DNA from: Sambucus nigra
Lineage: Eukaryota > Streptophyta > Magnoliopsida > Dipsacales > Adoxaceae
Direction: 5' to 3'
DNA length: 64,000 nt
Assembly (NCBI GenBank): GCA_949130495.1
Contig: OX422216.1
Coordinates: 367,746,605-367,810,604, forward strand
Both the position numbers and the translations under genes were made by a program. Positions 11,296 to 21,560 of this stretch are shown in pieces. Within the stretch, counting starts at the first letter, position 1. The number at the start of each line of letters is the position of its first letter. The notes beneath the pieces were generated by a model. The model saw only the letters and a list, made by a program, of their open reading frames with translations, searched no databases and was not told the origin of the DNA.

Positions 11296-11829
11296 CTAAA
11301 AGGAATGCAACTGATTGCGGATGTATACCGTCAACCAAGTATTCCCTGATCTTCCAGGCCTTGACCATCTAAGTAGCTCGAATCTCGCGAAGAGCAGGCT
11401 CTGTCTTTGACTTCGCTGAAAAAAATGAAGAGATAAATATGAGAAAAATAGTATAATAATAGAAAATCCACGAGCAAAACAAGGTTTATGCTTACCTATA
11501 TATTCCTCCATATAAAAGGGAATCTCAGGTCCCCTGTACCTCACCCCTTCATTTTGGGGAGGGAACTGCCAGTTTCTGGCAATAGACCCCTCGTGCCAGT
11601 AGTCTTTGTGGGAATTAGGTAGTTTTACTACCAATACCCTATCAGGACTCCTAGCTTTGCGATAAATGAGACCATAGATTATTCGAGAAAATGAGTAGCA
11701 ATAGTAAATTTCAGCAAGACCTAGATTGGTGCCATAGAGCTGATTAATTCTATGTACACCATTTACAATTTTCGAAACATTTGGCGAGTACTGTGTAGGG
11801 ACTATATAGAAGTAACTAAAAAAATGCAA
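11296..11829 (-). pseudogene. Gypsy-type accessory domain (Transposase_28-like) with intron
   Basis: Residues 11-75 of this frame carry the conserved core: QYSPNVSKIVNGVHRI, LGLAEIYYCYSF and LVVKLPNSHKDYWHEG, spaced as in the plant gypsy-type domain. A splice donor (TATAG then GTAAGC, boundary at 11,496/11,495) and an acceptor (TTTTTTTCAG, ending at 11,416) bound an 80 bp intron. Splicing replaces the stretch after EEYI and leads into KSKTEPALREIRAT, an open frame interrupted by one TAG. The intron reads cleanly only on the minus strand, which supports a real antisense transcript in the ancestral element. Confidence 0.7.
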
Positions 11830-12434
11830 AAATAAGCGATTTGGGGGAAAAGTAAGAACCCCTGGGATAACAGAAGAACATGTATCCAGTGACCGTCCTC
11901 AATGTCCATGACATTACGAGGAACAGGGAAACATTCAATGTCTACCCTATTTGGAATATTGTAGAACTTCCTAAACTCAGTTATCGACCTATTGCCTATT
12001 TTTTCCATCATAAAAGAGAAACCCTGGAATCGATAATGAAGAAATTGCAACAAAAAACATAGGAGAGGGAGTTTGAAGAACTTACAAAGTGAGAATCATC
12101 TTGAGACAATGCAAAGCCACAAGAAGAAAAGATGAGAAGATAAGGAAGAATCTCGAAGGCAAAAGATGAGACCTGGAAGTGAGAAAGCACAGTAAAGAGG
12201 TGGAGAAATCTTGAGAATGCAAAGAAGTTTGAAGAGACGTCAGGAAATGGCTTCTCTAAACTAGTTTAAACCCTCTAAATCATAATGCATAGTAAACGAA
12301 GCAAATCTTCTACCCGAATCCCCTCAAGAGAGACATGTCAATCCCAAAGTGCTATACGATTCACAAAAATGCCATTAAGGTTATTATGTAAAATTATTGA
12401 GCCCAAATTGTGACCCAAAAATTTTAGGGGAAAT

Positions 12435-12846
12435 TGTGGGTACCTCGATTAACCACTACGGCCCAGATGAGTAACCCGATTATGTCCGGCCCAAAGTCTA
12501 AAGGACTCGCATATAACTAATTCAGTTATGACCCATTCAACCCCTAAAATCTCTCAAGAGATATTCTAGGAGTTATGGGCTAACGTGGAGGAGTCCAACA
12601 CCCCCACTCTCCGTGAAATGACATGTATATATTAAACCCTCAGCCCAGGGCAAAGGAAAAGATTTTGTAAACACTCCCCCGAAGTAAACATAAATAAAAA
12701 TCAGAGAGAACCACCGTGGATGTAGGCAATTTTTTCGAACCACATATATCTTGTGTTGTGTGTGATTTTAGTTATTCTGTGTTCTTCATTTATTCTGGTG
12801 ATCACATTTGCTTATTATTTTTGTGTTGATATATATTGTCACCACA
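12435..12846 (+). mobile_element. 3' LTR of Tat element G
   Basis: A purine tract (TTTTAGGGGAAAT, 12,422-12,434) is followed by TGTGGGTACC, a likely LTR start. A TATA-like GTATATATTAAA lies at 12,625-12,636 and the motif CCGTGGATGTAGGC...CGAACCAC at 12,714-12,754 is typical of the R/U5 part of plant retrotransposon LTRs; the same motif occurs at 63,511-63,550 in element F. The likely right end is ...TTGTCACCACA at 12,846, after which a chromovirus LTR relic begins. The left boundary is less sure than the U5 part, and no target duplication can be tested because the element is truncated. Confidence 0.6.
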
Positions 12847-12859
12847 ATTACAATATTAG

Positions 12860-14240
12860 TATCACCATAATAATATTAATAATACAAAGAATAACTTAAA
12901 CTTAACCCAAATCATAAGCATCATATAATTCCATTCAAATAATTTATGGTAAATGAAGTCCAATCTAACTTCATGGTAAAGATATTTACCATAGCCAAAT
13001 CATAGGAAAAATAAATTTTAATTTCTTCTTAGTAAATTACTCCTTAACATATTAGGTTCCCAATCCAAAAGTCTACGTATCATTTCAAGTTTCCTAAAGT
13101 AAGATACGTCATTTTCTTTACTACATTGCAAATCTGCCCTATCCCTTTGTCGTTCAGTCAAATTTTAAGAATTTTCATAATTTTTCTATATCATAAATTT
13201 CTATGATCTTTCAGTCAATTTCAATAAACATATTTAATAATTCAAAATTAAAGTTTCATAATTTTTAGAGTTCATTTGCTATGTCAAGTAAAATTTCAAA
13301 CACCTTGTATGCATACTTATACTTTTTGGGCAAATTCTATACGTAAACTTAAAACTATCTCCCAAGATTCAACTCTTTGTATTTTTGCATAATTTTCATA
13401 TATAATAGGTATATATAAGTGTAATTTCATATCCAACTAGAACAAATTGATTCCATTGTGTATTCATAAAGATACACAAGCTTGATTAACATAATGATTT
13501 CGCCCTTAGTTGTATGAATGTAATATACTTCACACATACAACCTACACATACCCATATACATACAACAAAATGTATCCCCTTGTCCCCAAATATGATCTT
13601 TAATATCATATAAAATAACATATATCATGTAAAGAATTAAATTTACAAGTTAAATCTTGCCTGAGCACCCTTGGATACATAAGCTTGTTTATCTCTCAAT
13701 TATATTCCTTAATCCTTTACTAATTCACCCTGACCTCTCTTTCTTTCGTGAAAAAACTCAAATCATTTTAAATTATCATATTAATGAATAATAAAGGAGA
13801 ATTTAAGGTCTTTAAGTCGACATAAGGTCATCTCCCCTTGGTCCAATCAAAATACAACATGTGGTGCCATATAATACAAAATATCATTTAACACTAAATG
13901 ACCACTTTACCCCATGTTTGTAAAAAAGATGATATCTTCTCACTCGAATGTATGTTTGATGCACCGTTTATTGTGTTTCAAACCTAACTCATATATCTAC
14001 AACTATCTAGTTTTTCCCTCCAGTTAATTGTTATATTATAATGATAAAAACTAGTCTCCAACATGAACATTCCTACCGAAAACTTCAAAATTTTGTGTTT
14101 GTAAGTAATTCGATATTTGATGATTTATGAAGGTAGGATTAGAGTAAACATAATATTATAACATCATATACACTAATAACACATTATCCCCATCCCATAT
14201 GGTAAGCATGATTTATCATAATTATATCCGAGTTGTCACA
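12860..14240 (-). mobile_element. Partial LTR J, related to element A
   Basis: Several blocks match the LTRs of element A in the same order: AAGAATTTTCATAATTTTT with the following CATAAATTTC (near 13,170), AAAGTTTCATAATTTTT (near 13,250), the GTTTGATGCACCGTTT block (near 13,950), TCCTACCGAAAAC (near 14,071) and the end TATCCGAGTTGTCACA at 14,240. The other terminus (TGACAC...) is missing, so about 1 kb is lost at the left, where it meets the LTR of G. Beyond its right end AGAGGTGGAA on the minus strand looks like a polypurine tract, so this was a 3' LTR. The many short frames in it are not genes. Confidence 0.72.
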
Positions 14241-14244
14241 TTCC

Positions 14245-14526
14245 ACCTCTAATGCCATGTTTTTAATCTTAAGTCTAGATATATTCAAATTATGGTCCTA
14301 TTCTCGAATTGGGAGACCCATGACCACGCGATCAGTTCCTATGAGTTACATTAGTCCCTTGATAGGTGTCGGTGGCTCTCACGGGGCGGGCCGTTTAGGG
14401 GCTAATTCAGGGTTTCCCCCTCTAAGGCCATGTTTCATAGCCTAAGTGTAGATATTTTCAAATATTCGTCGTATTCTCAAACCGGAAGTCGTGGGACCAC
14501 GTGGTAAGTTCCTACGAGTTAAATTT
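14245..14526. repeat. Diverged direct repeat, two copies about 172 bp apart
   Basis: Copy 1 (14,245-14,353) and copy 2 (14,417-14,526) share CCTCTAA-GCCATGTTT, CTAAGT-TAGATAT-TTCAAAT, a TATTCTC word, GACCACG and AGTTCCTA-GAGTTA in the same order. They are AT- and pyrimidine-balanced with a GC-rich spacer (CACGGGGCGGGCCGTTTAGGGG). I do not recognise the sequence; it could be internal to J or an independent repeat. Confidence 0.7.
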
Positions 14527-14554
14527 TTCCCGAGACCACTGGTCATGCGTAAGA

Positions 14555-15130
14555 CTTTTCTTTCTACTTATTCTTACCTTGCGCGATAGAAGAAAACAAG
14601 CCTTTTTTTGCAACTTGAAACACAACCTTATGCCTGGTGATATTCTCCACAACTTAGAGTTATTTAAGAAGTTATTGCAAAGAGTAATCAAACTTATTCA
14701 TAGAATAGTTGAGTAAAAAATGTCTAAAGGACTTAGACACCTAGTTGAGCACAAAATTGACCTTGGTTTTCTCATCAATTTCATATCCAAATACCTTCAG
14801 TTATCCCAAGATGGTTCATATTAGGAATGTGCTCACCTATATGAGTACCATCTAACATTTTGATTTTAACTGACCTTGCCATACCATGCAACCTTATGGC
14901 ATGATTATGATCTTCAAACATGTCCTTGAGGTTTAGTATCACATCGTAAGAGATTGACACGTGTTGATGATAATATTGCAACACATTGTTCATAGAGGTA
15001 ATATGTAGCAACGATCCATATAATAAAACTTTTTTAATTTTTGATAATGTCTAGGTTTTAGTGAATTTAGTTCATGCCAATAAATTTGTTTTCCTTTAAG
15101 ATTAAAGTGAGTAGGTTGAATGAAGAGACC
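14555..15130 (-). pseudogene. Copia gag relic I (UBN2-like)
   Basis: Reading the minus strand from about 15,010: NLKDMFEDHNHAIRLHGMARSV, then IKMLDGTHIGEHI, and further left after a stop a segment with NYSMNKFDYSLQ (near 14,680) and VVENITRHK. This order matches the gag of Ty1/copia elements (UBN2 family), in which gag forms the particle that packages element RNA. It differs in type from the gag at 15,141-16,525, so two copia elements meet near 15,135. Multiple stops and shifts make it a relic. Confidence 0.65.
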
Positions 15131-15140
15131 ATTTTGACTT

Positions 15141-16525
15141 CTAGGAATCATAAACTTTGAATACAAAATTAATTTCAAGCTCACTAAGTGTGGTGGGTGA
15201 TTTGTCCCCTATCGATTCATTTCTTGAACTCACGCACACATTCAGTTCGTCATTCATACGATCCCTTCGACTCACACACACATTATTAGAGATACTATTA
15301 TCACCATAACCATTATTAGAAATCTCAGTAGATAAAACATTGACAGGCATGGTCAAAGTATTACTAGGCAGACTATTATCAACATTATCATCTGAATATA
15401 TAATCTTTGCAAAAAGGGACATGCATGGGCCTAGTATATTAGATGATTCAGGATCATCATCATCTGATTCACTTGAATCATCATAAGTCTTGCACAAATT
15501 AACCCTATTCTGTTTATTTTTCATCTTGACTCTACAGTTAGCATCTATGTGTCCTATTTTTCCACATCTAAAGCATTCAGACTTACTATGGTCTTTATCA
15601 GGTCTGGTGTTGTTCTAGTGTTTCTCTAGTCTCCTCTCATGAGGTATGTTATTGGATTGATTTGAATAAGGATCCTTTCCTTGTTTTGCAGTCACATTAT
15701 TTCTAAACTTTCGTATTTTCTTGAAATGCTTAAACATTAAGGTAATTTGGTTATCCAAATCATCCAAATCAGAGTCATCATCAGATTGGCATTCAAGATT
15801 AGGCATAACTTTATATTGAAACATCACATTAGGACTATTATTTTTCTTATTACTTCCAAGAAGTTGTTTCTTATTATCCAGTTCCATTTCCATTATTCTT
15901 AATTTGTTACTGAGGAGTTTAGGGGTAAGATTTGGATCTTCCATTTTCTCAATTGCATATCTTTTACTATCAAATTTCTGTGGAAGTGATCTTAGGATTT
16001 TAGAGACAATTTCTCTTAGGTCATAGACAATGCCATTTGCATGTAGCTTAGTTATGACATCATTTAGTTTGATATAAAAATCATTGAAGGTATCGATCTC
16101 AGTCATAACTAGGGTGTTATATTATTGAATGAACATTTGAGTCTTGACAGCCTTAACACGTGTATCACCTTCATGGGCTATGACCAATGTGTCCCAGGCT
16201 TCTTTAAAAGTGGTACATATAGAGATTCTTTTGAATTCATGCTCATTTACATACATAAAAATATAGTTTTTGCCCTTATTAATGTAGAGGGAGGCTTGTT
16301 TCTCCTCTTTAGTAAATTCAGTGAGACGTTTTCTGATTCTTAATTCACTGCCTTCTGCCATAGGTTTAGTAGAATGAAAGTAGCCATTTTCTATGGCATT
16401 GCAGACTTCATCTCCCAGCATTCGTTAGATGAAGGTAATCATCTTCACTTTCCAATAAGGAAAATTGTTTCCATTAAAAAGGGGAGGTCGGGATAAGTTT
16501 CCAGTCTCTCAAATTTCTCGTCCAT
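15141..16525 (-). pseudogene. Copia gag of element D
   Basis: The start codon is probably the ATG at 16,525, about 60 bases past the primer binding site (MDEKFERLETYP). Then WDTLVIAHEGDTRVKAVKTQM and the UBN2 core MTEIDTFNDFYIKLNDVITKL, YDLREIVSKILRSLPQKF, followed by a zinc knuckle CFRCGKIGHIDANC (CX2CX4HX4C intact, about 15,535-15,580) and an acidic Ser/Asp stretch. Length and order fit a Ty1/copia gag of the SIRE/Maximus kind. Stops fall at about 16,426, 16,120 and 15,613, and the frame ends near 15,141 where another copia gag begins, so protease and pol are missing. Confidence 0.82.
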
Positions 16526-16585
16526 GAGGTGTTTTTAAAACAGTTTCAAAAAAACACGAGATTTTAAACAATTTTTTTGAAAAAT

Positions 16586-16605
16586 AAGAACCCGCTCTGA
16601 TACCA
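16586..16605 (-). promoter_or_regulatory. Primer binding site of copia element D
   Basis: On the minus strand the bases two positions inside the LTR read TGGTATCAGAGCGGGTTC, the usual match to initiator Met tRNA. It fixes the LTR at 16,608 rightwards as the 5' LTR of a minus-strand element. Confidence 0.88.
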
Positions 16606-16885
16606 ATTGAAAATCCCTTACTAAGTTATTTAATAAAAAGTTAAAATAGTTAAGAAGGGTCTGAAATATCTTATTAGGGAAACTCTTTTAATAACATTAA
16701 TAAAAACATAAGAGATGTTAGAAAATATTTTTGAATAACAAATTTCAGTTACTTAGAAACTTAAAGGTTTAAAAGAATTTTAAACACTAATAGCAGTGAT
16801 GGAAAAAGTAAAATAAGCATAAAATTCACACAAGATAAAGATTTTAACATAGTAAAACCCCTATCAAACAGGGGAAACATGAACG

Positions 16886-16901
16886 ACTCCCTTTACGGAG
16901 T
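16886..16901 (-). promoter_or_regulatory. Conserved hairpin in copia LTR D
   Basis: ACTCC-CTTTAC-GGAGT, five perfect pairs and a six-base loop, at the place matching 6,982-6,997 and 34,593-34,608. Confidence 0.6.
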
Positions 16902-18286
16902 AAAAGCAAAAATCCATTAGAATGAGTTATAGAGTAAAAGCAAGCAACGTATTATCTAACCAAATCAGACCTAAACCTAAGTCAAGAAATTATACCACCA
17001 CTCATAGCATTTTCTTTGACTTTTATGGCTTATGAATGTTTTCTTTAATGTCATATAAGCTTTACTCCTTAGCTCATTCTTTACGTCGACTCAGATGGTA
17101 AAAATCTCTTTACCAACACAACTTTAGTGTTATTGTGTGATAGTGTAGTGATGTGCCTAACACATGCATGCAACTGACTCACACTTATACAAACAGTTTC
17201 CTAATAATGACAAATTAATTCTTAAATGACATGAAAGAGTCTAAATCAATGGTTCTTGAAATTAGACTTCCCTTTTTATAGGGAGATCAGAAGACAAACT
17301 TGCTATGATAAAAGATCTGAAATCCTACATGTCTCTCTTATTTATATACTAACTTATTTCACAAAATGTAAAAACTGAACTTGGAAACATAAACGTCTTT
17401 ACATTTGAGATCCTTAAGTCTTGTTTTTCAAGAAAAGTTAAAAATAGAAAGAGGGATATGTTGGGGACATTTGATAAAAACGTTTTGAAACTAAAAACCC
17501 AACACAGAAAGACGATTTCTAAACAGGAAATCAGTCCTGAAAGATTGTGAATGTATCACTTAGTCATATCTCAAACCTCAAATATGTGAGACGAGACTAA
17601 AGTTGGTGATAGTGTTTGGATAAGAGATTTGAACTAGAGAGGAACTTGAATCATGAAAACACTCTCAAACTCTCAAAGTTTTATGAGAAAATTTGGCCAG
17701 AGTTTGGCTGAGATTTTATTTTCTCTCTTATTTTCTCCTCTCTCTAAGACTTTCCAAAAGGTTGGAAATGATTAACCCCCAGTCTCTATTTATACTGGAT
17801 GATGGAAGACTCTGGAATGTTAAGGATAAATCAACGATTAGGATAAACTCGACTGTTGGGCGATCATTCTAAGTGCTCATAATGCATCGCTTCTAAATGA
17901 TCAGCGATTGGCTAAAACATGTATCACTTGGATTGAGTAATAATACATGCAGACCATTGATTAAAATGGATGAACGTTCCAGATTGAGTCTTAAGTATGT
18001 GAGTATAAAGAAACACAAATCAGGTCGTTGATAAGCTAACACATGTATGCTCCAGATCACTTAAAAAACACGTGTTTTTTATCCTTGAAAATCTTATTTT
18101 CTACCCAAAAAGTATCTAACGCTTTCGGATTCTACACAAGCTAAGTTTTAGGCAGTTTAAAATATTATGAATTAGCCCCAAACAATTTTAAAACCTAATT
18201 TTAAATGTTTAAAAGTTGATTTTAATTATTTTAAAAATTCCAAAAATTCTTTGAAAATATTAAAAAAATATTTTTAAGCCAATGGG

Positions 18287-18287
<1 letters not shown>

Positions 18288-18323
<36 letters not shown>
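18288..18323. repeat. (AC)18 microsatellite in LTR D
   Basis: Thirty-six bases of uninterrupted AC dinucleotides; the corresponding place in LTRs M and K has only short CACACA runs. Confidence 0.97.
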
Positions 18324-18325
<2 letters not shown>

Positions 18326-18544
18326 ATAAACACAATGTTCCAAATAAATGCAATACTAGGTGTTGTGAGTTGTGTTAGTTACTACCTTTTCCATCCTTGA
18401 TAAGTCTTTGATGAAAATCATGAAGAGGCATCAGGCTTAGGGTTAAACAAAGGTTGACACAATTTTGTCTGTATTTCCAAATATGAAAAGCTCCTATATT
18501 TTAAACTCAAGTGAGTCATATATATAGTGTGCTTCAACAGTCTG

Positions 18545-19570
18545 CTGTCATTGTCGGTCAGTATTAACCTTGTATGGCTATCGTTTTCTTAGAGACCTCC
18601 CGAATGTGTGAGCTCCACATGAGCCTTCATGTACCTCTTTGATAAAATCATCTACTTCGTTTGGATGAACACAATGATGTAGGGAAACAATATATCCTTG
18701 CATATATAGGACATCTTTTTCTAACATATAACTGGAAGTTTTGTGCATCATCTTCTTGGCTTCTTTCTGGTGGGATGACAATGTTCCTCTTTTGATGTAT
18801 TATCTAATTGGGTCCATCCACGAGGGGCCTAATTCCACATAGATGATGTTTACTTCCATCCTATCAATGCTTCTATGGTTAAGAATTTCCATTGGGATTA
18901 TTCGCCTGACTTCCGTTTGAGTTACTGAAGCAAGCCGAGAAAGAGCGTATACTCGAACATTCTCTATTGTAGGAATCCTTAACATCCTAAATGAAGTGAA
19001 AACATAAATTACCTCCATAGATTTTTATGATATCTCATCATAGTTTCCCTTTTGACACCATAAATTTGTTGTACTTGATTGACAATTAACTAGGAATCAC
19101 TATACACTAATACCTAGTCGGCATATAATGATGAAACCATTTCTAATACTATGATTAATGCTTCATATTCAACCTTTTTGTTGGAAGTTTTGAATTGGAA
19201 TATTAGAGCATATTCCAGATTTAAGTTATCTGGAGTGTTGATGATGAGGTACGCTCCACTTCTAGTACCACATGAGGATCCATATATAAATAATTGACAA
19301 ATTAAAGTATCATCGGAGAAATATTCTTCTACTAGCACTGCATGTTTGAAAATATTCTTGCTCTGTTGAATTATTCATTGAACAAACGACGAGTCTTGTT
19401 GATCGGACACAATATTTATTTTCTTTTGAGATAAGCCCTATTCTGAAGAAGTTTTCTCAGCAGGCCAACTTGGATTATGCTGCACTTCTACATATGTGAA
19501 TTTGACTATGAAGTTTGCCACGTATTGACCTTTTATTGCAACTCTAATTTCACAAACAATTTCATACTCT
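18545..19570 (-). pseudogene. Element C: second RNase H and start of integrase
   Basis: The RNase H-like part runs from about 19,560 to 18,800: the first catalytic site, usually VDGSS, reads LFIYGSSCGTRSG, so Asp became Tyr; NKKVEYEAL keeps the Glu; and near 19,100 SDS-stop-LIVNQ keeps the Asp but has TAG for the expected Gln. It ends with ENVRVYALSRLAS. After a short linker the integrase zinc finger starts (CVHPNEVDDFIKEVHEGSCGAH) and breaks off at GRSL near 18,590, before the CxxC pair. Confidence 0.8.
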
Positions 19571-19584
19571 CCCAATTAAACAAC

Positions 19585-20700
19585 CTAAGATATTAACCTT
19601 CCAGACTTTTTAGATTTTTGTAGTGACTGTCGTAGAGGAAAATCCGTGTAGACGGCAATGGTGTGGGCTTGAAAATATGGCCCTATTCTCCAAGAAGATT
19701 CAATGAGAGTTAATGATAACTTCTCCAAGCGTGGATATTTAATTTTTGCTCCTTGGAATGCCTTGATAGTATAATATACAACACTTTGAAATCCTCCATC
19801 TAATCGGATTAAAGCTGAACTAACAGTGGGCCCTGAAATAACCAAGTATATATATAGTTTTTCTCCTAAAAATGGTCGGGAAAGGAGTGGAGGAGAGCTC
19901 AAGTACTTCTTCAAATCCAGGAAGGATTTCTCGCATTTATCATTCCACTGAAAGGTCTTTCTAAGAACTTTAAAGAATGGAAGGCATTTATAAGCTGTTT
20001 GGGAGAAAAAATGGTTCAATGCAACTACTCTTTCGGTCAGCTTTTGAGGTTATTTCTTGTTAGTCAGGGACTTTATTTCAAGGAAGGTTTTAATTTTGGT
20101 AGGGCTTGCTTCTATTCCTCTTTGATTGGCAATGTACCATAGGAACATTCCTTTATGCATCCCAAAGATACATTTGGTTAGGTTTAGCTTCTTCTAATGG
20201 TTTTCTAGTTGATCAAAGGTTTGATCCAAGTCCACAATGTGGTCAGTAACAAAATTTCTCTTGGTGAGCATATCATCTACATACACCTCCATGTTTTTAT
20301 CGATATGTCCTTCAAAAACCTTGTTCACTAGTTTTTGATAGGTAGCTTTAGTGTTCTTTAACCCAAAGGGCATGACATTGTAACAGTAAGTTCCTCAACT
20401 AGAAATGAAGGAAGTACTTTCCTTCTTTTCAGGTTTTATTTTAATATGATTATAACCTGACTACGTGTCCACAAAATTGAGTAATTTATGACCTGTTGTA
20501 GTATTGACCAATTGATCAATACTTGGGAAAGGAAAATAATCTTTTAGGCATGATTTATTGAGGTTTGTGAACTTAAAACACATGCTCCACTGGTCATTAT
20601 TTTTCATAGCCATTACCACATAATCCAACCAGTTGGGATACATGACAACTTCAATGAATTGCGCTCACTGTAATTTCTCCACTTCCTCCTGGATTGCTAT
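19585..20700 (-). pseudogene. Element C: reverse transcriptase and first RNase H
   Basis: Near 20,640-20,470 comes the RT palm start (CFKFTNLNKSCLKDYFPFPSIDQLV), then MPFGLKNTKATYQKLVNKVFEGH and the active site VYVDDML at 20,267-20,286, which is intact. The thumb and connection follow (TFQWNDKCEKSFLDLKKYLSSPPLL), then RNase H with YYTIKAFQGAKIKYPRLEKL and TDFPLRQSLQKSKKSGRL. Reverse transcription is the role. Frameshifts near 20,030 and 20,460 and several stops make it non-functional although the catalytic YVDD survives. Confidence 0.87.
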
Positions 20701-20949
20701 ATTCTTTTTCATGCTGAAAACTCTCCGCTTTTATTTGATTGACTTAAAATTTGGATAGGTAATAAGATCATGGAAAATGAAGTTCTGATTAATCCCCAAT
20801 ATATCTTAATGGCTCCAAGAAAACAAAATTGTCCTTTCTCTAAGGAATGTAATCGATTTTTATTTGAGAGATGGAGACCATCTTGAACTAATTTGGGTAT
20901 TTCTTCATGGATTCTCATCATCTAGTATAATAGTTTTTATTTTCTCCAT

Positions 20950-21560
20950 ATCATTCCCCTTCACCAGCTCCTCCTTTTCCCGATGATCCATAGTGTCAAT
21001 GTGGAAAGTGGTTGTGCCTTTAATTTGTATCTCCTGTTGGTTGGTCGAAGTATATTAACATTCCTTGGATTCTTTCTGATTGCCATTAACTATGCCGAAT
21101 CCATAAGTTATTGGAAATTTCATGTATTAATGCATTATAGATAACACTGCCTCCAAATTTTTTATTCCCACTCTTCCTAGGATGATATTGTAAGATGATG
21201 CGACATTATTGTCTGACACAAAGAAATGAATTCTTTCTCACCTGATCACTAGCCAAGTGCTGACCAAACTTCCATCTTAATTGTTCCCAATGGGTATACT
21301 TTCTCTCCTATAAATCCTATGAGAGGTCTATAGTATGGCTCCAGCTTATTGTCTTTTAGCGCTAAGCTTTGGAAACATTTGTAGAATGTTACATTAGATG
21401 AACTCCCATTATCAACCAGTATCCTAGAAACTCTTCCATGATAAACTATTCATGCGATAACTAACAGATCATCATGAGGATAAATGACCCCACTCCGATC
21501 GTCTTTAGAGAATCCAATCACTAGCCTATCTCTATTGACGTTACCTGGTCGACTATCGAT
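20950..21560 (-). pseudogene. Element C: aspartic protease
   Basis: YPHDDLLVIA leads to the active site VDNGSSS near 21,400-21,420, which keeps the catalytic Asp, followed by LEPYYRPLIGFIGEKVYPLGT. This is the Tat type of retroviral-like protease that cuts the gag-pol polyprotein. A stop lies just before the active-site segment (near 21,446). Confidence 0.8.

Larger units (their letters stand above)
9926..12190 (-). pseudogene. Antisense accessory gene of Tat element G
   Basis: The gene lies between pol and the right LTR but reads in the opposite direction. From its N-terminus (about 12,053) it has FRKFYNIPNRVDIECFP and then, at 11,829-11,500, a block that fits the plant 'putative gypsy type transposon' domain (Pfam Transposase_28): LGLAEIYYCYSFSRI and VLVVKLPNSHKDYW. 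Next come an 80 bp canonical intron (11,416-11,495), the stretch REYLVDGIHPQSVAFLLEY, an acidic Ser/Glu-rich region, a coiled-coil segment (10,330-10,200) and a Pro-rich end at 9,929. Function is unknown; published Tat relatives (for example gene 23 of Grande) are transcribed. This copy has stops and frameshifts between segments. Confidence 0.7.
3933..12846 (+). mobile_element. Tat-lineage Ty3/gypsy element G, 5'-truncated
   Basis: A plus-strand element whose left part (gag, protease, most of RT) is missing at the junction with LTR H. What remains, in order, is RNase H, a second RNase H, integrase, a non-coding tail carrying the inserted copia solo LTR M, an antisense accessory gene (minus strand, about 8,890-12,190), and a short plus-oriented LTR. 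A pol followed by a reversed gene and then the LTR is the known layout of Tat elements such as Grande and Retand. Every coding part is broken by stops or frameshifts. Because the left edge sits exactly at LTR H, H probably inserted here or the junction formed by deletion. Confidence 0.75.
16608..18536 (-). mobile_element. 5' LTR of copia element D (about 1.9 kb)
   Basis: It begins TGAAAATCCC and by alignment with the other two copia LTRs ends GTGCTTCA at 18,536. Shared landmarks are the hairpin at 16,886-16,901, ACGTCGACTC near 17,081, CACATGCATGCAACTGACTCACAC near 17,160, a CTCT tract near 17,720 and AACTCAAGTGAGTCATATA near 18,505. A (CA)18 microsatellite lies at 18,288-18,323. The right flank ACAGT is followed directly by the integrase zinc finger of Tat element C, so D's 5' end abuts C. 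No matching ACAGT copy is found at the far side because D is truncated. Confidence 0.82.
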
